A stretch of 64,000 nt of DNA from Bacteroides sp. (GCA_014803765.1 JAAVBC010000017.1:112862-176861), one strand, 5' to 3'. Positions 11,046 through 21,256 are shown, counted from the first letter of the stretch. Notes: generated by a model not told the origin, from the letters alone. A program made the numbers and translations.

Positions 11046-12071
11046 TTATGGATTTTTGGGCGTTACGCGCTGCTGCCAACGCCAGGCGTTGCGCATCGTG
11101 TCGTCGATGTCTGCTTCAGCCTTCCAGCCGAGGACTTCATTGGCTTTCTTAGGGTCAGCCCATATCTTTTCGATATCCCCTTCGCGACGTTTCCCGATCT
11201 TGTAGGGGACTTTAACGCCCGTAGCTCGTTCGAAAGATTCAATGAGCTGAAGAACGCTCAAGCCGGTGCCAGTGCCGAGATTGAAGATTTCAAGTTTCTC
11301 ACCCTTATTCTCAAGCATACGCTTCATTGCAATGACGTGAGCGCGAGCAAGATCGTTGACATCAATGAAGTCGCGGATGCAGCTTCCGTCGGGAGTGGAA
11401 TAATCATCCCCAAACACTGTCAGTTCCTTGCGGATTCCGGCAGCAGTCTGAGTAAGATAAGGGATTAGATTCTGGGGTACACCCAAGGGGAGTTCGCCGA
11501 TTTCAGCTGAAGGATGAGCACCTACAGGGTTGAAATATCGGAGAATAATGCTCTTAATGGGAGCACCGGCATAGATAGTGTCCGTTATGATTTCCTCTGA
11601 AATCTGCTTTGTATTTCCATAGGGGGAAGTGGCAGGTTTGATAGGGGCAGACTCATCAATGGGATTATTGTCCGGTTCGCCATAGACAGTGCAGGAGCTT
11701 GAGAACACAATCCCCTCCACACCGAATTCGGGCATAAGGTCCAAAAGGTTGAGAAGGCTCACCAGGTTATTGCGATAATACTTTAGAGGCTTCTCAACCG
11801 ATTCATTGACTGCCTTCGAAGCGGCAAAATTAATAATACCCTTGATGCCCGGGTGAGAAGAGAAGAGTTTACGGAGGGTCGGAAGGTCGGTGACATCACC
11901 TTCGATAAATTCCGGACGGATACCTGAAATTTTCTCAATTCCATCAAGCACATGAATGTTGGAATTGGAAAGATTGTCGATAATCACGACCTCATAACCG
12001 GCTTTCTGGAGTTCTACGACAGTATGCGAACCGATGTAGCCGGTGCCACCTGTGACGAGTATCTTAGTCAT
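11046..12071 (-). CDS. galE: UDP-glucose 4-epimerase
   Basis: TGGTGYIGSHTVVEL, SSSCTVYG, RYFNPVGAHPSA and CIRDFIDVNDLA motifs. Confidence 0.96.
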   Translation of the reverse strand: MTKILVTGGTGYIGSHTVVELQKAGYEVVIIDNLSNSNIHVLDGIEKISGIRPEFIEGDVTDLPTLRKLFSSHPGIKGIINFAASKAVNESVEKPLKYYRNNLVSLLNLLDLMPEFGVEGIVFSSSCTVYGEPDNNPIDESAPIKPATSPYGNTKQISEEIITDTIYAGAPIKSIILRYFNPVGAHPSAEIGELPLGVPQNLIPYLTQTAAGIRKELTVFGDDYSTPDGSCIRDFIDVNDLARAHVIAMKRMLENKGEKLEIFNLGTGTGLSVLQLIESFERATGVKVPYKIGKRREGDIEKIWADPKKANEVLGWKAEADIDDTMRNAWRWQQRVTPKNP

Positions 12072-12090
12072 TACTTCTTAGTCTGGATTA

Positions 12091-12990
12091 TTAAAACAGT
12101 TTTTCGGGATAGACACCCTCATCCGCCAGCTGGCGGAAGCGAGCTACAGTTGCGGGGCGATCGGCAGCATAAGTTACGCCAAACCATTTCGAGGGGGTCT
12201 CGCGTACTGCAAGGGTTGCCGATCCGTCGCTGATCATGTTATTGACGACTGTCGGGATATAGAACTCGGATTTAAGTTCATTGCCGCGCTCATTGAGGAA
12301 TTTGATGAACTCCTTTTCAGAATAATCGAAATAATCGGGAGTGAAGCCCCACATATTCATGGAGACATTTGCTCCGGCGGGGAATTCCACCTCCTTCTCA
12401 TCCACGATCTGAATGAGTTTGCCATCCTTGAGCTGAATGCCGTGACATTCATTGACGCCTGTCAGATACCCTTCCGGCGACACCTGACAATGACCGCGAC
12501 TTACACCGCCATTTTCACTCAGAGTATTCTCAATTTTGAATCCGACCATTCCATACTCACCCTTCTTTCCTTCGAGAGAGCGAAGAAGGTCGGCAAGAAT
12601 CTGAAAGCTTTCAGCGCCATAATAATCGTCGGCATTGATGACGGCGAAGGGTTCGTTGATGACGTCCTTGCCCATCAGCACGGCATGTCCTGTGCCCCAG
12701 GGTTTTGTGCGGTCGGGTAGGGGTGCGAATCCTGCGGGGAGAGCATCCAGTTCCTGGAACACAACTTCCACATCCACATGATTCTCATATTTGGAAATCA
12801 CTTTCTGACGGAATTCATCCTCGAAATCTTTGCGGATGACGAAAACGATTTTGCCGAATCCGGCTCTAAGGGCGTCATAAACACTATAGTCCATGATAGT
12901 CTCGCCGCTCGGACCGAGCGCATCGAGTTGTTTAAGACCGCCGTAGCGGCTGCCCATACCGGCAGCGAGGATTAAAAGTGTCGGTTTCAT
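12091..12990 (-). CDS. Sugar nucleotidyltransferase family protein
   Basis: LILAAGMGSRYGGLKQLDALGPSGETIMDYS nucleotidyltransferase motif; next to galE. Confidence 0.88.
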   Translation of the reverse strand: MKPTLLILAAGMGSRYGGLKQLDALGPSGETIMDYSVYDALRAGFGKIVFVIRKDFEDEFRQKVISKYENHVDVEVVFQELDALPAGFAPLPDRTKPWGTGHAVLMGKDVINEPFAVINADDYYGAESFQILADLLRSLEGKKGEYGMVGFKIENTLSENGGVSRGHCQVSPEGYLTGVNECHGIQLKDGKLIQIVDEKEVEFPAGANVSMNMWGFTPDYFDYSEKEFIKFLNERGNELKSEFYIPTVVNNMISDGSATLAVRETPSKWFGVTYAADRPATVARFRQLADEGVYPEKLF

Positions 12991-12997
12991 ATATATT

Positions 12998-14131
12998 TCA
13001 ATTAGGTTTTTTACGAAGTAGAATCAACAGTTTGATAAAGAAATCAAACCAGACGATTTTGGAGTTTGCATTTCGCGAGATGTCGCGTTTTGCTTCGTCA
13101 ATCTCCTTTAGAATTTCCTCCACATTTGCCACATTTATAAAGGGAGCGAACTTTGAAGAGAATGCCTCCTCATCGGGAGTCATTATATTGAGAGGAGGAA
13201 CACAAAGGTTGGCAATGAAATTTTCGCGAGTCATTCTTGCGAAATAATCGAGGAGTCGGAGTGCTTTTTCTCGTCCGAGGTCGGAAAGTCGGTCGGCTAA
13301 AGCTTTGAGAGATTCCACTTTCTTTGCGAAAGCATATCTCATAGCCGAGCGGAAGATCTCACCGAATTCACCCGTCTCACCCTCCGACATTGCGTATTGG
13401 AAAGCACGCAGGAGAGATCCTTCCGAAAGTCGCGCGAAAGTATCGGCAGTTGAGGGAGAGATTCCGCGGGCAGTCAGCGCTCCGCTGATTTCATCCTTGG
13501 AAGGGCGTTGGGTCTCGATGCGCTGAAGGCGTGAGAAGATAGTCGGGAGGATGGATCCGGGGTCATTGCTTACGCAGATGAACAGAGTGTCGTCGTGAGG
13601 CTCCTCAATAATCTTGAGCAATTTATTGGCAGCCTGCAAGCCGATTTTCTCCGGGAGCCAGATGATGAAGACCTTATAACGGGCGGAGAATGTAGATAAT
13701 GCTGCTTCCACATTTATCTGCGCGGCTTCCTCGACGCTTATCTGAGGTTGGGAGTTTCCGGCATTCATGAGTCCCATCCAATAGGCGAAATCCATGTAGG
13801 GGGATTCATTGACGAAGCGTTTCCATTCATCCGCGTAGTCAGAAGAGATAGTCTTATCCTTACTCTTGATTTTATAGATAGGGTAGACGTAGTGGATATC
13901 CGGATGATTGAATGCGTCGATCTGTCTGCATGCCGGGCATTTGCCGCAGGAGTCACCGTCGGGTGTCGGATTTTCGCAGTTGAGGTAGGAGATAAAGGCT
14001 CTGGCAATACGCATTTTGCCTATGCCGGCAGGTCCGGAAATCAGAAGGGCGTGAGGAATTCTGTTGTTCTTCACGGCATTTCTGAGAGTTTCTATAGCGG
14101 ATTTATTTCCAATTATGTCGGCAAATTTCAT
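12998..14131 (-). CDS. holB: DNA polymerase III subunit delta'
   Basis: RIPHALLISGPAGIGKMRIARAF, CGKCPACRQ zinc module and SRLQ. Confidence 0.92.
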   Translation of the reverse strand: MKFADIIGNKSAIETLRNAVKNNRIPHALLISGPAGIGKMRIARAFISYLNCENPTPDGDSCGKCPACRQIDAFNHPDIHYVYPIYKIKSKDKTISSDYADEWKRFVNESPYMDFAYWMGLMNAGNSQPQISVEEAAQINVEAALSTFSARYKVFIIWLPEKIGLQAANKLLKIIEEPHDDTLFICVSNDPGSILPTIFSRLQRIETQRPSKDEISGALTARGISPSTADTFARLSEGSLLRAFQYAMSEGETGEFGEIFRSAMRYAFAKKVESLKALADRLSDLGREKALRLLDYFARMTRENFIANLCVPPLNIMTPDEEAFSSKFAPFINVANVEEILKEIDEAKRDISRNANSKIVWFDFFIKLLILLRKKPN

Positions 14132-14230
14132 CTGCGGAAAAATGAGCTTAGAGTTTTGTAACAGACATTACCCGGAGAGTTGGGGTGATTGCGGGAGGAG
14201 ATCTTTGCAATTGAAATGCAAAATTAACAA

Positions 14231-14276
14231 GATTTCGGCAAATAACCCAATAATCAGGGGATTATTTGCCGAAATC
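14231..14276. repeat. Inverted repeat
   Basis: GATTTCGGCAAATAA ... TTATTTGCCGAAATC perfect 15-bp arms. Confidence 0.7.
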
Positions 14277-14312
14277 CTCCATCCATCCCCGCTGAGCGGG
14301 GATGGATGGAGG
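14276..14312. terminator. 17-bp-stem hairpin, putative terminator or repeat
   Basis: CCTCCATCCATCCCCGC-tga-GCGGGGATGGATGGAGG. Confidence 0.55.
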
Positions 14313-14336
14313 ATAAAAGTATGTATTTATTGGAGT

Positions 14337-14395
14337 CCGAGGGTTTCAGCCCTTTGGGCTTCAACCCTCGGTTGACGGTGATGCAACCCCACTCC
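14337..14395. repeat. Second copy of the composite intergenic palindrome family
   Basis: CCGAGGGTTtcAGCCCtttGGGCTtcAACCCTCGG followed by gcAACCCCACTCCGC; resembles 10900-11010. Confidence 0.6.
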
Positions 14396-14398
14396 GCA

Positions 14399-14827
14399 TT
14401 AATCTTCGTCTTCGTCGTCTTCCCAGTCGAGGAAGAAGTCGTCGGCGTAGGTGGACTCGCGGAAGGCTGCAAGGTCGCGACCTTCGCGCTTCGTCGGTCT
14501 GCCGAGTCCTTTCCGGCGATCGACAAATCCGGAAATCTTGGTCATCTCCAGCAGGTCGTATTGAGATTGAGGGGTCAGATTTTCAAGGTAGTCAGGTACG
14601 AGTTTCGCACCGAGACGATTATTGGAAATCTGAAGCACCTTAAACGTATAAGTGATCGGAGGCTTCTTGACATCAATAATATCGCCTGCCTTTACAGTGC
14701 GCGAGGGTTTCACAACATTTCCTCCCATTGTGACGCGCCCTTTCTTCACTGCATCCGTAGCCATAGTGCGTGTCTTGAAAACGCGCATTGCCCACAGCCA
14801 TTTATCAATTCTTACTTCAGCAGCCAT
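14399..14827 (-). CDS. RNA-binding S4 domain protein (HslR-like)
   Basis: VRIDKWLWAMRVFKTRTMATDAVKKGRVTMGGNVVKPSRTVKAGD is an S4 domain. Confidence 0.93.
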   Translation of the reverse strand: MAAEVRIDKWLWAMRVFKTRTMATDAVKKGRVTMGGNVVKPSRTVKAGDIIDVKKPPITYTFKVLQISNNRLGAKLVPDYLENLTPQSQYDLLEMTKISGFVDRRKGLGRPTKREGRDLAAFRESTYADDFFLDWEDDEDED

Positions 14828-14829
14828 AA

Positions 14830-15819
14830 TTAAAGACGTTTAAGAGTAAGGACAGGCTGATTGAGGAGATTGAGCAACACGACAGTGTTCTCATCGACGG
14901 GCTTGGCATGAGCAGCATCCTCGAGTGCCACGATCAGACGGGTCTGATTCTCGGGGTTTTCACACGCCATTCGGGTCGTCACTATGTCATGAAAGGCGAT
15001 CGTATTGGCTGTCTCCATATCTATATCGATCTTTCCGTTGAAGAGATTGCATCCGGTGTTGCCGTGGATTTTCATTTCCTCAACGTCAATGACAATGCGC
15101 ATTTCCGGGTCATTGATCGGATCCTCTTCAATTGCAGAAACCTGCCATGCACCATTGAGAAAATCGAATGTCTGATGCATTAGAGTCAGCAAGCGATTGC
15201 CGTTCTCATCATAGAAATATAGATAATACTCATCGGCTGAATGACTCCACTGGTATCCCTTGGTGTTATTGAGGGCAAGATTGATTCGCTCATCAATATC
15301 ATCAATGTTGGGACAAAGACGCATAGTGGATAGCACATTCGAAAAGGAGAGTTGATGCTCCGCGGGATTATATGTATAGGAGGCATTGATTGTGTTGCAA
15401 CCGTTGTTGCCGTAGACTCTACGCTCTTTGGGCACGAATTTGAGATATGCGGCAGTCCCGGGGTTAAGTTTGTCGTCGGCAATTTCTTCGATTGTCCAGT
15501 CGCCGGTGACGACTCCCTCTTCCAGATCCTTGGCAGAATATTCCTTCTGATTGAGATCATGCAGGGATTCGCGGTCAGTTGGAAGAACGGCAGGATTCTT
15601 ACCCTTCTTGTCGTTCTTCTTCTCCTCCTTTTTATCATTCTTATCGTTCTTCTTCTCAATTTTATCTCCCTCAGATTTTGAGGATAGATTTGCATTCGGA
15701 GTCTGCTCCTGATCTGCATTTTTCGAATTTCCGAAAGGGAGATTCAGTGTGCCGCAGGAAGAGATTCCCAGGGCAGCCATAGCGCAGCAGGATAGTATAA
15801 TGGAATTACGTATCTTCAT
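14830..15819 (-). CDS. META domain-containing lipoprotein (two META-like repeats)
   Basis: Lipobox GISSCG; NNGCNTINASYTY and GNTGCNLFNGKIDI repeats. Confidence 0.82.
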   Translation of the reverse strand: MKIRNSIILSCCAMAALGISSCGTLNLPFGNSKNADQEQTPNANLSSKSEGDKIEKKNDKNDKKEEKKNDKKGKNPAVLPTDRESLHDLNQKEYSAKDLEEGVVTGDWTIEEIADDKLNPGTAAYLKFVPKERRVYGNNGCNTINASYTYNPAEHQLSFSNVLSTMRLCPNIDDIDERINLALNNTKGYQWSHSADEYYLYFYDENGNRLLTLMHQTFDFLNGAWQVSAIEEDPINDPEMRIVIDVEEMKIHGNTGCNLFNGKIDIDMETANTIAFHDIVTTRMACENPENQTRLIVALEDAAHAKPVDENTVVLLNLLNQPVLTLKRL

Positions 15820-15846
15820 CGTATGGTTACTTACTTTCTTATTTTG

Positions 15847-17115
15847 TTAGTCTCCCCAGTGGCGGCGGATCGGATAGCGTGTCGGGCGCAGGAGAAGTCG
15901 CAGGGATGTGGAGTAGGTACAGTAATTCCAGATCCAGTTCAAGAGGACATTCAGTTTATTACGCATACCAAGGATTGATACAAGGTGAATGAGCATCCAT
16001 ATCCACCATGCCACTCTTCCGGCGAACGAAAAGCCGGGAAGATCGGCTACGGCGCGGTTACGCCCGATTGTAGCCATTGAGCCGCGGTCGGAATAGACGA
16101 ATTTCTTTTCAAAAGAACCCTTATTGAGATTCTTGGCGAGATTCTTTGCCTGCTGGATAGCGGGCTGCGCCACCATCGGATGTCCCTTAGGATATTCCTC
16201 TGTCTCCATAAGAGCTATATCGCCCAGTGCGAAGATATCATCCTGACCCTTTACACGATTATATTCATCGACGAAGATTCTGCCGTTGCGGGCTACACAT
16301 TCCTGGGGGAGTCCGGGCATGGTCTCCCCGCGTACGCCGGCAGTCCATATAAGTGTTTCCCAGTATTCCTCATGTCCGTCGGCAAAAGTGACTATTTTTT
16401 CATCATAGCTCTTCATCATGGTGTTGAGGCGCACATCAACCATCAGTTCCTTGAGATATTCCAGAGCTTTTGCAGAGGCTTTCTCAGACATAGTGCCGAG
16501 CACTTTATCCGTGCCTTCAACGAGAGTTATGGAGACATCATTCGGGTCAAGTTCAGGATATTCACGCGGAAGGACGTCGCGTTTCATTTCGCCGAGTGCT
16601 CCGGCGATTTCCACTCCGGCAGGACCGCCTCCGACAACGAGGAAGCTGAGCAGCTCCTTGCGTCGCTTCGGATCCTTCTGCATACATCCGCGCTCCAGAC
16701 GATCGAGAATTTCATCTCGGGTATGATCCGCCTCGCCGATAGTCTTGATGCAATAGACCTCCTTATAAAGATTGTCCATGCCGAAGAAATTATTGGTAGT
16801 GCCCGCTGCAATGACGAGCTTATCGTAAGAGAGTGTTTCGTAGGAAGTAGTGACAGTCTTGTTTTCTACATCGATATTCTTTACATGACCCATATGATAA
16901 GATGTTGACTTATCATGCTTGAACTCTCTTCTGAACGGGAAGGAGATATTGCTCTGAGCCAGCGAAGAAGATGCAATCTGATAGAAGAGCGGAGGGAAAG
17001 AATGAAAGTTATTGCGGTCGATGACCTTCACATTGTAGCGCTTCTTGTCAAGATTCTTTGCAAGATTTATTCCGGCGAAACCGCCTCCGATGATGACAAC
17101 TGTCTCTTTATTCAT
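15847..17115 (-). CDS. ndh: NADH dehydrogenase (type II, NAD(P)/FAD-dependent oxidoreductase)
   Basis: VVIIGGGFAGINLAKNL, VVGGGPAGVEIAGAL, FALGDIA and a C-terminal hydrophobic segment. Confidence 0.92.
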   Translation of the reverse strand: MNKETVVIIGGGFAGINLAKNLDKKRYNVKVIDRNNFHSFPPLFYQIASSSLAQSNISFPFRREFKHDKSTSYHMGHVKNIDVENKTVTTSYETLSYDKLVIAAGTTNNFFGMDNLYKEVYCIKTIGEADHTRDEILDRLERGCMQKDPKRRKELLSFLVVGGGPAGVEIAGALGEMKRDVLPREYPELDPNDVSITLVEGTDKVLGTMSEKASAKALEYLKELMVDVRLNTMMKSYDEKIVTFADGHEEYWETLIWTAGVRGETMPGLPQECVARNGRIFVDEYNRVKGQDDIFALGDIALMETEEYPKGHPMVAQPAIQQAKNLAKNLNKGSFEKKFVYSDRGSMATIGRNRAVADLPGFSFAGRVAWWIWMLIHLVSILGMRNKLNVLLNWIWNYCTYSTSLRLLLRPTRYPIRRHWGD

Positions 17116-17197
17116 AGGTGTTTTAATTTAGTTTCGCAAGGGTAGGAATGCCCTGCGAAAGCAGAAATGTCTTTATAGTTAAAACCGCCTTGGCGAT

Positions 17198-20100
17198 TTA
17201 AAGTTTATTCACATCAGTAGTTTTTTTCTCTGGGGTTGTGTAGGAGGGAGTCTGTGGGGTTGGGTTTACGTTGTTGGCGGCGCAGAGGGAACGGTAGACG
17301 CATTGACTGCACTTCTGCTCGTCATAGTGGGCTGCGAAGGGTATCGCGGGATCAAATATCTGCTCGATTGTGGCGTCAAACTCACTCATGAATTCATCAA
17401 TCACAGTGGTGCCTGCCTCTTCATCCCAATCCTGATCATGGAATTCGATAAAGTCGGAGCCGATCTTCGGAACACTCTCCTTGCGTTTGCGTGGATCGAA
17501 GATTTTGGGGATGGAGTAGATGAGGGGCTTGATGCTGAGAGGAGCCTCTCCATTCTGAGCGCGTGTCTCATTCAGCAAATCTGCATACAGCAGAAGCTGG
17601 AAGAGATGATCAGATTCATATCCATCGCCGAAAATATCGGGAAGCGTCTCTGCCTTAACGTGAGGCGAGCCGGTCTTATAGTCCACAATCCTGACTGCCA
17701 ATTCCGAGTCCTGACATTCGGCATCGTCAATGCGGTCGATGGCGTATGTCATATTGATAATCTTTCCGGTCTCAGTCGTAAGTTCAATATTGTTTCTGAC
17801 CTCGCACCCATATATTTTAAATGGAGTCAAAGACTTATCATAATTCAATAGTCGGCGCAATTGCAGAAGCATACTTTCGGCTACAATCTCCGTATCCTTC
17901 TCCAGATCGCGGTCTTTTAGCTCTGACTTCAGTTTGTAATGCTCCTTATTGATAAGTCGACGGATAAGGGTCTTCAGTCGATCTTCATCAGCCAGGATAT
18001 TATCAATGAAATCAGAAGTGATCTCTACCGGCGTTTCGAGCCATCTCCCTTTATCCACTTCCTCCTTCGGCAGATAAAGAATCTCCATAATCTTATGGAA
18101 AATATTGCCGTAGGTGATATTATCCACTCCATCTCCGGGAGCGGGGTCATCCTTAAGATCTCGCAGGGAATTATAGTAGAACTTAAGCGGACAGGAGAGA
18201 TATTTCTTAAGGGATGTGGCAGAGAATCGGCGCGGCTGTTCCTCAGTCGGGTCATCGGACAGGGGTATATCTGCCCGGAAGCGGTTAAGGATCGACATTA
18301 CTTCATCGGACTTTTCGATCACTACTGCCTCTGTCTCCTTTGCAGTAGGATTGAACTTATATTCCAGTTCCTTTATTTTTCCGCGGGCGTGGAGATATTT
18401 AAGCTGCATCAGATATCGGGAGACACCTCCTGAGAGTCCTGAAGCGCGGTCGTCGTAGATAAGAGTAGCGCTCTTTGTCCGGCTCAGCAACCGATAAAAA
18501 TAATAGGAGAAAATGTTTTCCTGATAATTCACGGGGGGCATCCCGTATGCCCGGCGAATCACGTTGGGAATGAACGAACGCTTGCGCGAGCGCATGGGAA
18601 TCACCTTATCGTTGACCGACACGATGAAGATATGATCGAAGTCCAGCAGACGCGTTTCCAGCAGTCCCATTATCTGCAGTCCCTTGAGGGGTTCGCCTTC
18701 AAAAGGCACAATCTCGCCGACGAGTAGTCGGTAAGCCTCAGCCATCGTCGCTACGGGTGACATAGAAATGTCATATTCCCGAATAGCATCAGTGAAGACA
18801 TTGAGAGCTTCACGCCAGGCGTCGACATGGGCTTTCTCCACGGAAGTCGGCAGATGGGCGCCGATCATCTCCAGAACCGTGTCAAGATATCGGCACACCA
18901 TTTCCGGACTCGCATCCCGGGGTATGGGATTGAGCAGAGTCTCCGCATTATCTCCGAGTCGCTCGCGGATATGCGAGTCTTTGACTACGCGGATATGCTT
19001 GGTGGTGAATTCTTTTCTGAAATCGCGTATCCTTTGCTGACCAATGATTGCCTGCGCGTAGGGATGCGATAGAAGATTATCCATTTCCTCAAAAGCATAT
19101 CCCGCATAAGAAGTAGAATCGCGACGGAAAAGCTGCATTTTCCGCAAGAGCATAAGGAATGAACTGACTGCAGTCAGTTTCAGCGGATAACCCATCGTGA
19201 GGTTGGCGTCTTCAATATCGGAAGGCATTGAATAGAGCATCGGGATAAGCAGACTTTCGTCCGGAAGAATCAGCGCTACGCGCGCCTCATCGAAATCCTT
19301 GTTGCCTATTCGCTTGTGGAGATCGGAAATCATGCCGGAAGCGATCTTTACCTGCGCCACTTTTGAAGGAGCGGACACGGTCGTGATCTCCGGCATCGAA
19401 TTTCCGGCATCCGATCGGCTGAGATATGGAAGAAGCCAATCGGGAGCGGGGAAATGCTTTATGTTTCGCATGACGAAATGACCGGCAGAGTTCTTGCTCC
19501 GGCAGATCACGGGTCCTGTAGCGTCCCAGACGTAGTCGCCCAATGACTCATCCGGGAAGAGGGGAGAGGGAATTTCTTTAAAGAGAGAGAATAGATCCCG
19601 CTCTGCGCCCGACAGAGCGTTGAAGCCGACCATTACTATTTTTCCATAGGGGAGGAGCGAGCCGACGTCGTCGTTCCCGCGGGCAGTTTCAAGATTCTCT
19701 ATGGCAAGGCGATAGGCAGCCCCCGATGTAGTCAGTCCTTTCTCCCGCAGATTCTCATGGAATTTAATGTAGAGAGGGTAAAGGACTTTCCAGAGACGAA
19801 TAAACTTCTTGCGGGATTCGGAGGCGTTATCCTGCGAGTCGGAGAAATCGCGCCAGAAGGAGGAATCATCGTAGGAATCGGTGTGATATCCGAAATATTC
19901 CTCAATCACTTCGCGTTGTTCGGGTGTGAGGAATGACGAGGATATTTCCCGGAAATCCGATAGATTTTTGAACACAGCCTCCGGGTCGGAGAGGTTCATG
20001 TCTACTTCGTTGAAGTCGCTGAGCACAGTCTCTCCCCATCTTCGGAATTCATCGAATGAAGCTGCATTAGGGAAGAGTTCCCGGAAGGAATTGTAGAGGA

Positions 20101-20353
20101 GGAAAATCAGGTCGATTCGGGAATCGACAACACGTTGGGAGAGTAGGCTGACGAGGTCGGTGATGGTGGTGGAATGCGGTGCGATGACGCTTGTCCCTTC
20201 TCCCTTATCGGAAAGGCGCAGAGTAGCCCGGCGAAGATATTTCAGGAAGAAAGTTCGCGCGCGTTTGTTCGGGAAAACGAAACAATAATGACTTATGTTA
20301 TCGAGGGCATGGGCTGCATACCCCTCTGCGACTGATTTGAGAAAAGGAATCAA
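17198..20353 (-). CDS. PD-(D/E)XK nuclease family / AddB-like helicase-nuclease subunit
   Basis: 1051 aa; FSATSLKKYLSCPLKFYYNSL and RIVDYKTG nuclease motif with C-terminal Cys-rich CSQCVYRSLC. Confidence 0.88.
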   Translation of the reverse strand: MIPFLKSVAEGYAAHALDNISHYCFVFPNKRARTFFLKYLRRATLRLSDKGEGTSVIAPHSTTITDLVSLLSQRVVDSRIDLIFLLYNSFRELFPNAASFDEFRRWGETVLSDFNEVDMNLSDPEAVFKNLSDFREISSSFLTPEQREVIEEYFGYHTDSYDDSSFWRDFSDSQDNASESRKKFIRLWKVLYPLYIKFHENLREKGLTTSGAAYRLAIENLETARGNDDVGSLLPYGKIVMVGFNALSGAERDLFSLFKEIPSPLFPDESLGDYVWDATGPVICRSKNSAGHFVMRNIKHFPAPDWLLPYLSRSDAGNSMPEITTVSAPSKVAQVKIASGMISDLHKRIGNKDFDEARVALILPDESLLIPMLYSMPSDIEDANLTMGYPLKLTAVSSFLMLLRKMQLFRRDSTSYAGYAFEEMDNLLSHPYAQAIIGQQRIRDFRKEFTTKHIRVVKDSHIRERLGDNAETLLNPIPRDASPEMVCRYLDTVLEMIGAHLPTSVEKAHVDAWREALNVFTDAIREYDISMSPVATMAEAYRLLVGEIVPFEGEPLKGLQIMGLLETRLLDFDHIFIVSVNDKVIPMRSRKRSFIPNVIRRAYGMPPVNYQENIFSYYFYRLLSRTKSATLIYDDRASGLSGGVSRYLMQLKYLHARGKIKELEYKFNPTAKETEAVVIEKSDEVMSILNRFRADIPLSDDPTEEQPRRFSATSLKKYLSCPLKFYYNSLRDLKDDPAPGDGVDNITYGNIFHKIMEILYLPKEEVDKGRWLETPVEITSDFIDNILADEDRLKTLIRRLINKEHYKLKSELKDRDLEKDTEIVAESMLLQLRRLLNYDKSLTPFKIYGCEVRNNIELTTETGKIINMTYAIDRIDDAECQDSELAVRIVDYKTGSPHVKAETLPDIFGDGYESDHLFQLLLYADLLNETRAQNGEAPLSIKPLIYSIPKIFDPRKRKESVPKIGSDFIEFHDQDWDEEAGTTVIDEFMSEFDATIEQIFDPAIPFAAHYDEQKCSQCVYRSLCAANNVNPTPQTPSYTTPEKKTTDVNKL

Positions 20354-20417
20354 GTTTTAAATTTTGTGATTAAGAATTGGAGGATTAACCGGGCAAAGCC
20401 CGGCGTGTCAACGCTTC

Positions 20418-20456
20418 GCTTCCGACCATTGCTTCCGACCCTTGCTTCCAACCATT
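20418..20456. repeat. Short tandem repeat, 3 x 13 bp
   Basis: gcttccgaccatt gcttccgaccctt gcttccaaccatt. Confidence 0.8.
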
Positions 20457-20496
20457 GTGGGGCGATTGTGGCGGGGCGTGGGATTGAGATTGAGAA

Positions 20497-20531
20497 AGAG
20501 GGTGTATCAGTTAAGAACAGATACACCCTCT
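20497..20531. terminator. Terminator hairpin downstream of rplY
   Basis: AGAGGGTGTATC-agttaagaaca-GATACACCCTCT perfect 12-bp stem. Confidence 0.65.
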
Positions 20532-20605
20532 CTAATCATTATGCCGATATCGGCAGGCGGAAGATTTCGTTTCGCGGAATCATGCTGCCGATAAGGGATA
20601 GCGGA

Positions 20606-21256
20606 TTACTGATTTGCTTTTGCAGCAGCACCACGAGCGGCACGAGTCAGCTGAACTGCGCAGACAACTGCGTTCTTGGCGTTCATGAGTTCGAGACCTT
20701 CGAAGTGGAGATCGCCTACTGCGAGAGACTTGCCGAGACCGAGAGTGTCAACATTAACGACGAGACGCTCGGGGATTTCAGTGTAGGGAGCTTTCACTTT
20801 CAGCTTACGCATAGAGAGTGTGAGCTTACCACCGGCTTTCACACCTTCTGCGTGACCCTCGATCTGAACGGGAACTTCCATTACGATGGGCTTCTCGGGG
20901 AATACTTCGAGGAAGTCGATGTGAAGAACTGTGTCCTTAACGGGCTGGAACTGGAGATCCTTGAGGACTGCTTTCTTAGTCTCGCCGTTGAGTTCGAGGT
21001 TGATCTCGAAGATGTCGGGAGAATAGATGAGCTTGCGAACGTCGTCGTTAGAAACAACGATGTCAGTTGTGATCAGACCGCGCTTTTCGTCGATAGCAAC
21101 AACCTTTTCACCTTCCTTGAGAGTGCCGGTGTAGGGGAGTTCTACAATTTTACCACCGTTGAGGACAGCGGGGATGAGACCTTCTTTACGAAGAGCCTTA
21201 ACTGATTTTTTGCCGACTGCAGTACGGGGAGCGGCCTTAAGATCGTAAGATTTCAT
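20606..21256 (-). CDS. rplY: 50S ribosomal protein L25/Ctc
   Basis: LKAAPRTAVGKKSVKALRKEGLIPAVLNGG, L25 N-terminal domain with Ctc C-terminal extension. Confidence 0.95.
   Translation of the reverse strand: MKSYDLKAAPRTAVGKKSVKALRKEGLIPAVLNGGKIVELPYTGTLKEGEKVVAIDEKRGLITTDIVVSNDDVRKLIYSPDIFEINLELNGETKKAVLKDLQFQPVKDTVLHIDFLEVFPEKPIVMEVPVQIEGHAEGVKAGGKLTLSMRKLKVKAPYTEIPERLVVNVDTLGLGKSLAVGDLHFEGLELMNAKNAVVCAVQLTRAARGAAAKANQ

Noticed and set aside
16180-16908. 242-aa plus-strand ORF opposite ndh
   Set aside because: Antisense to conserved ndh motifs.
20366-21205. 279-aa plus-strand ORF opposite rplY
   Set aside because: Antisense shadow of rplY with no recognisable domain; its start lies in the tandem-repeat/terminator region.
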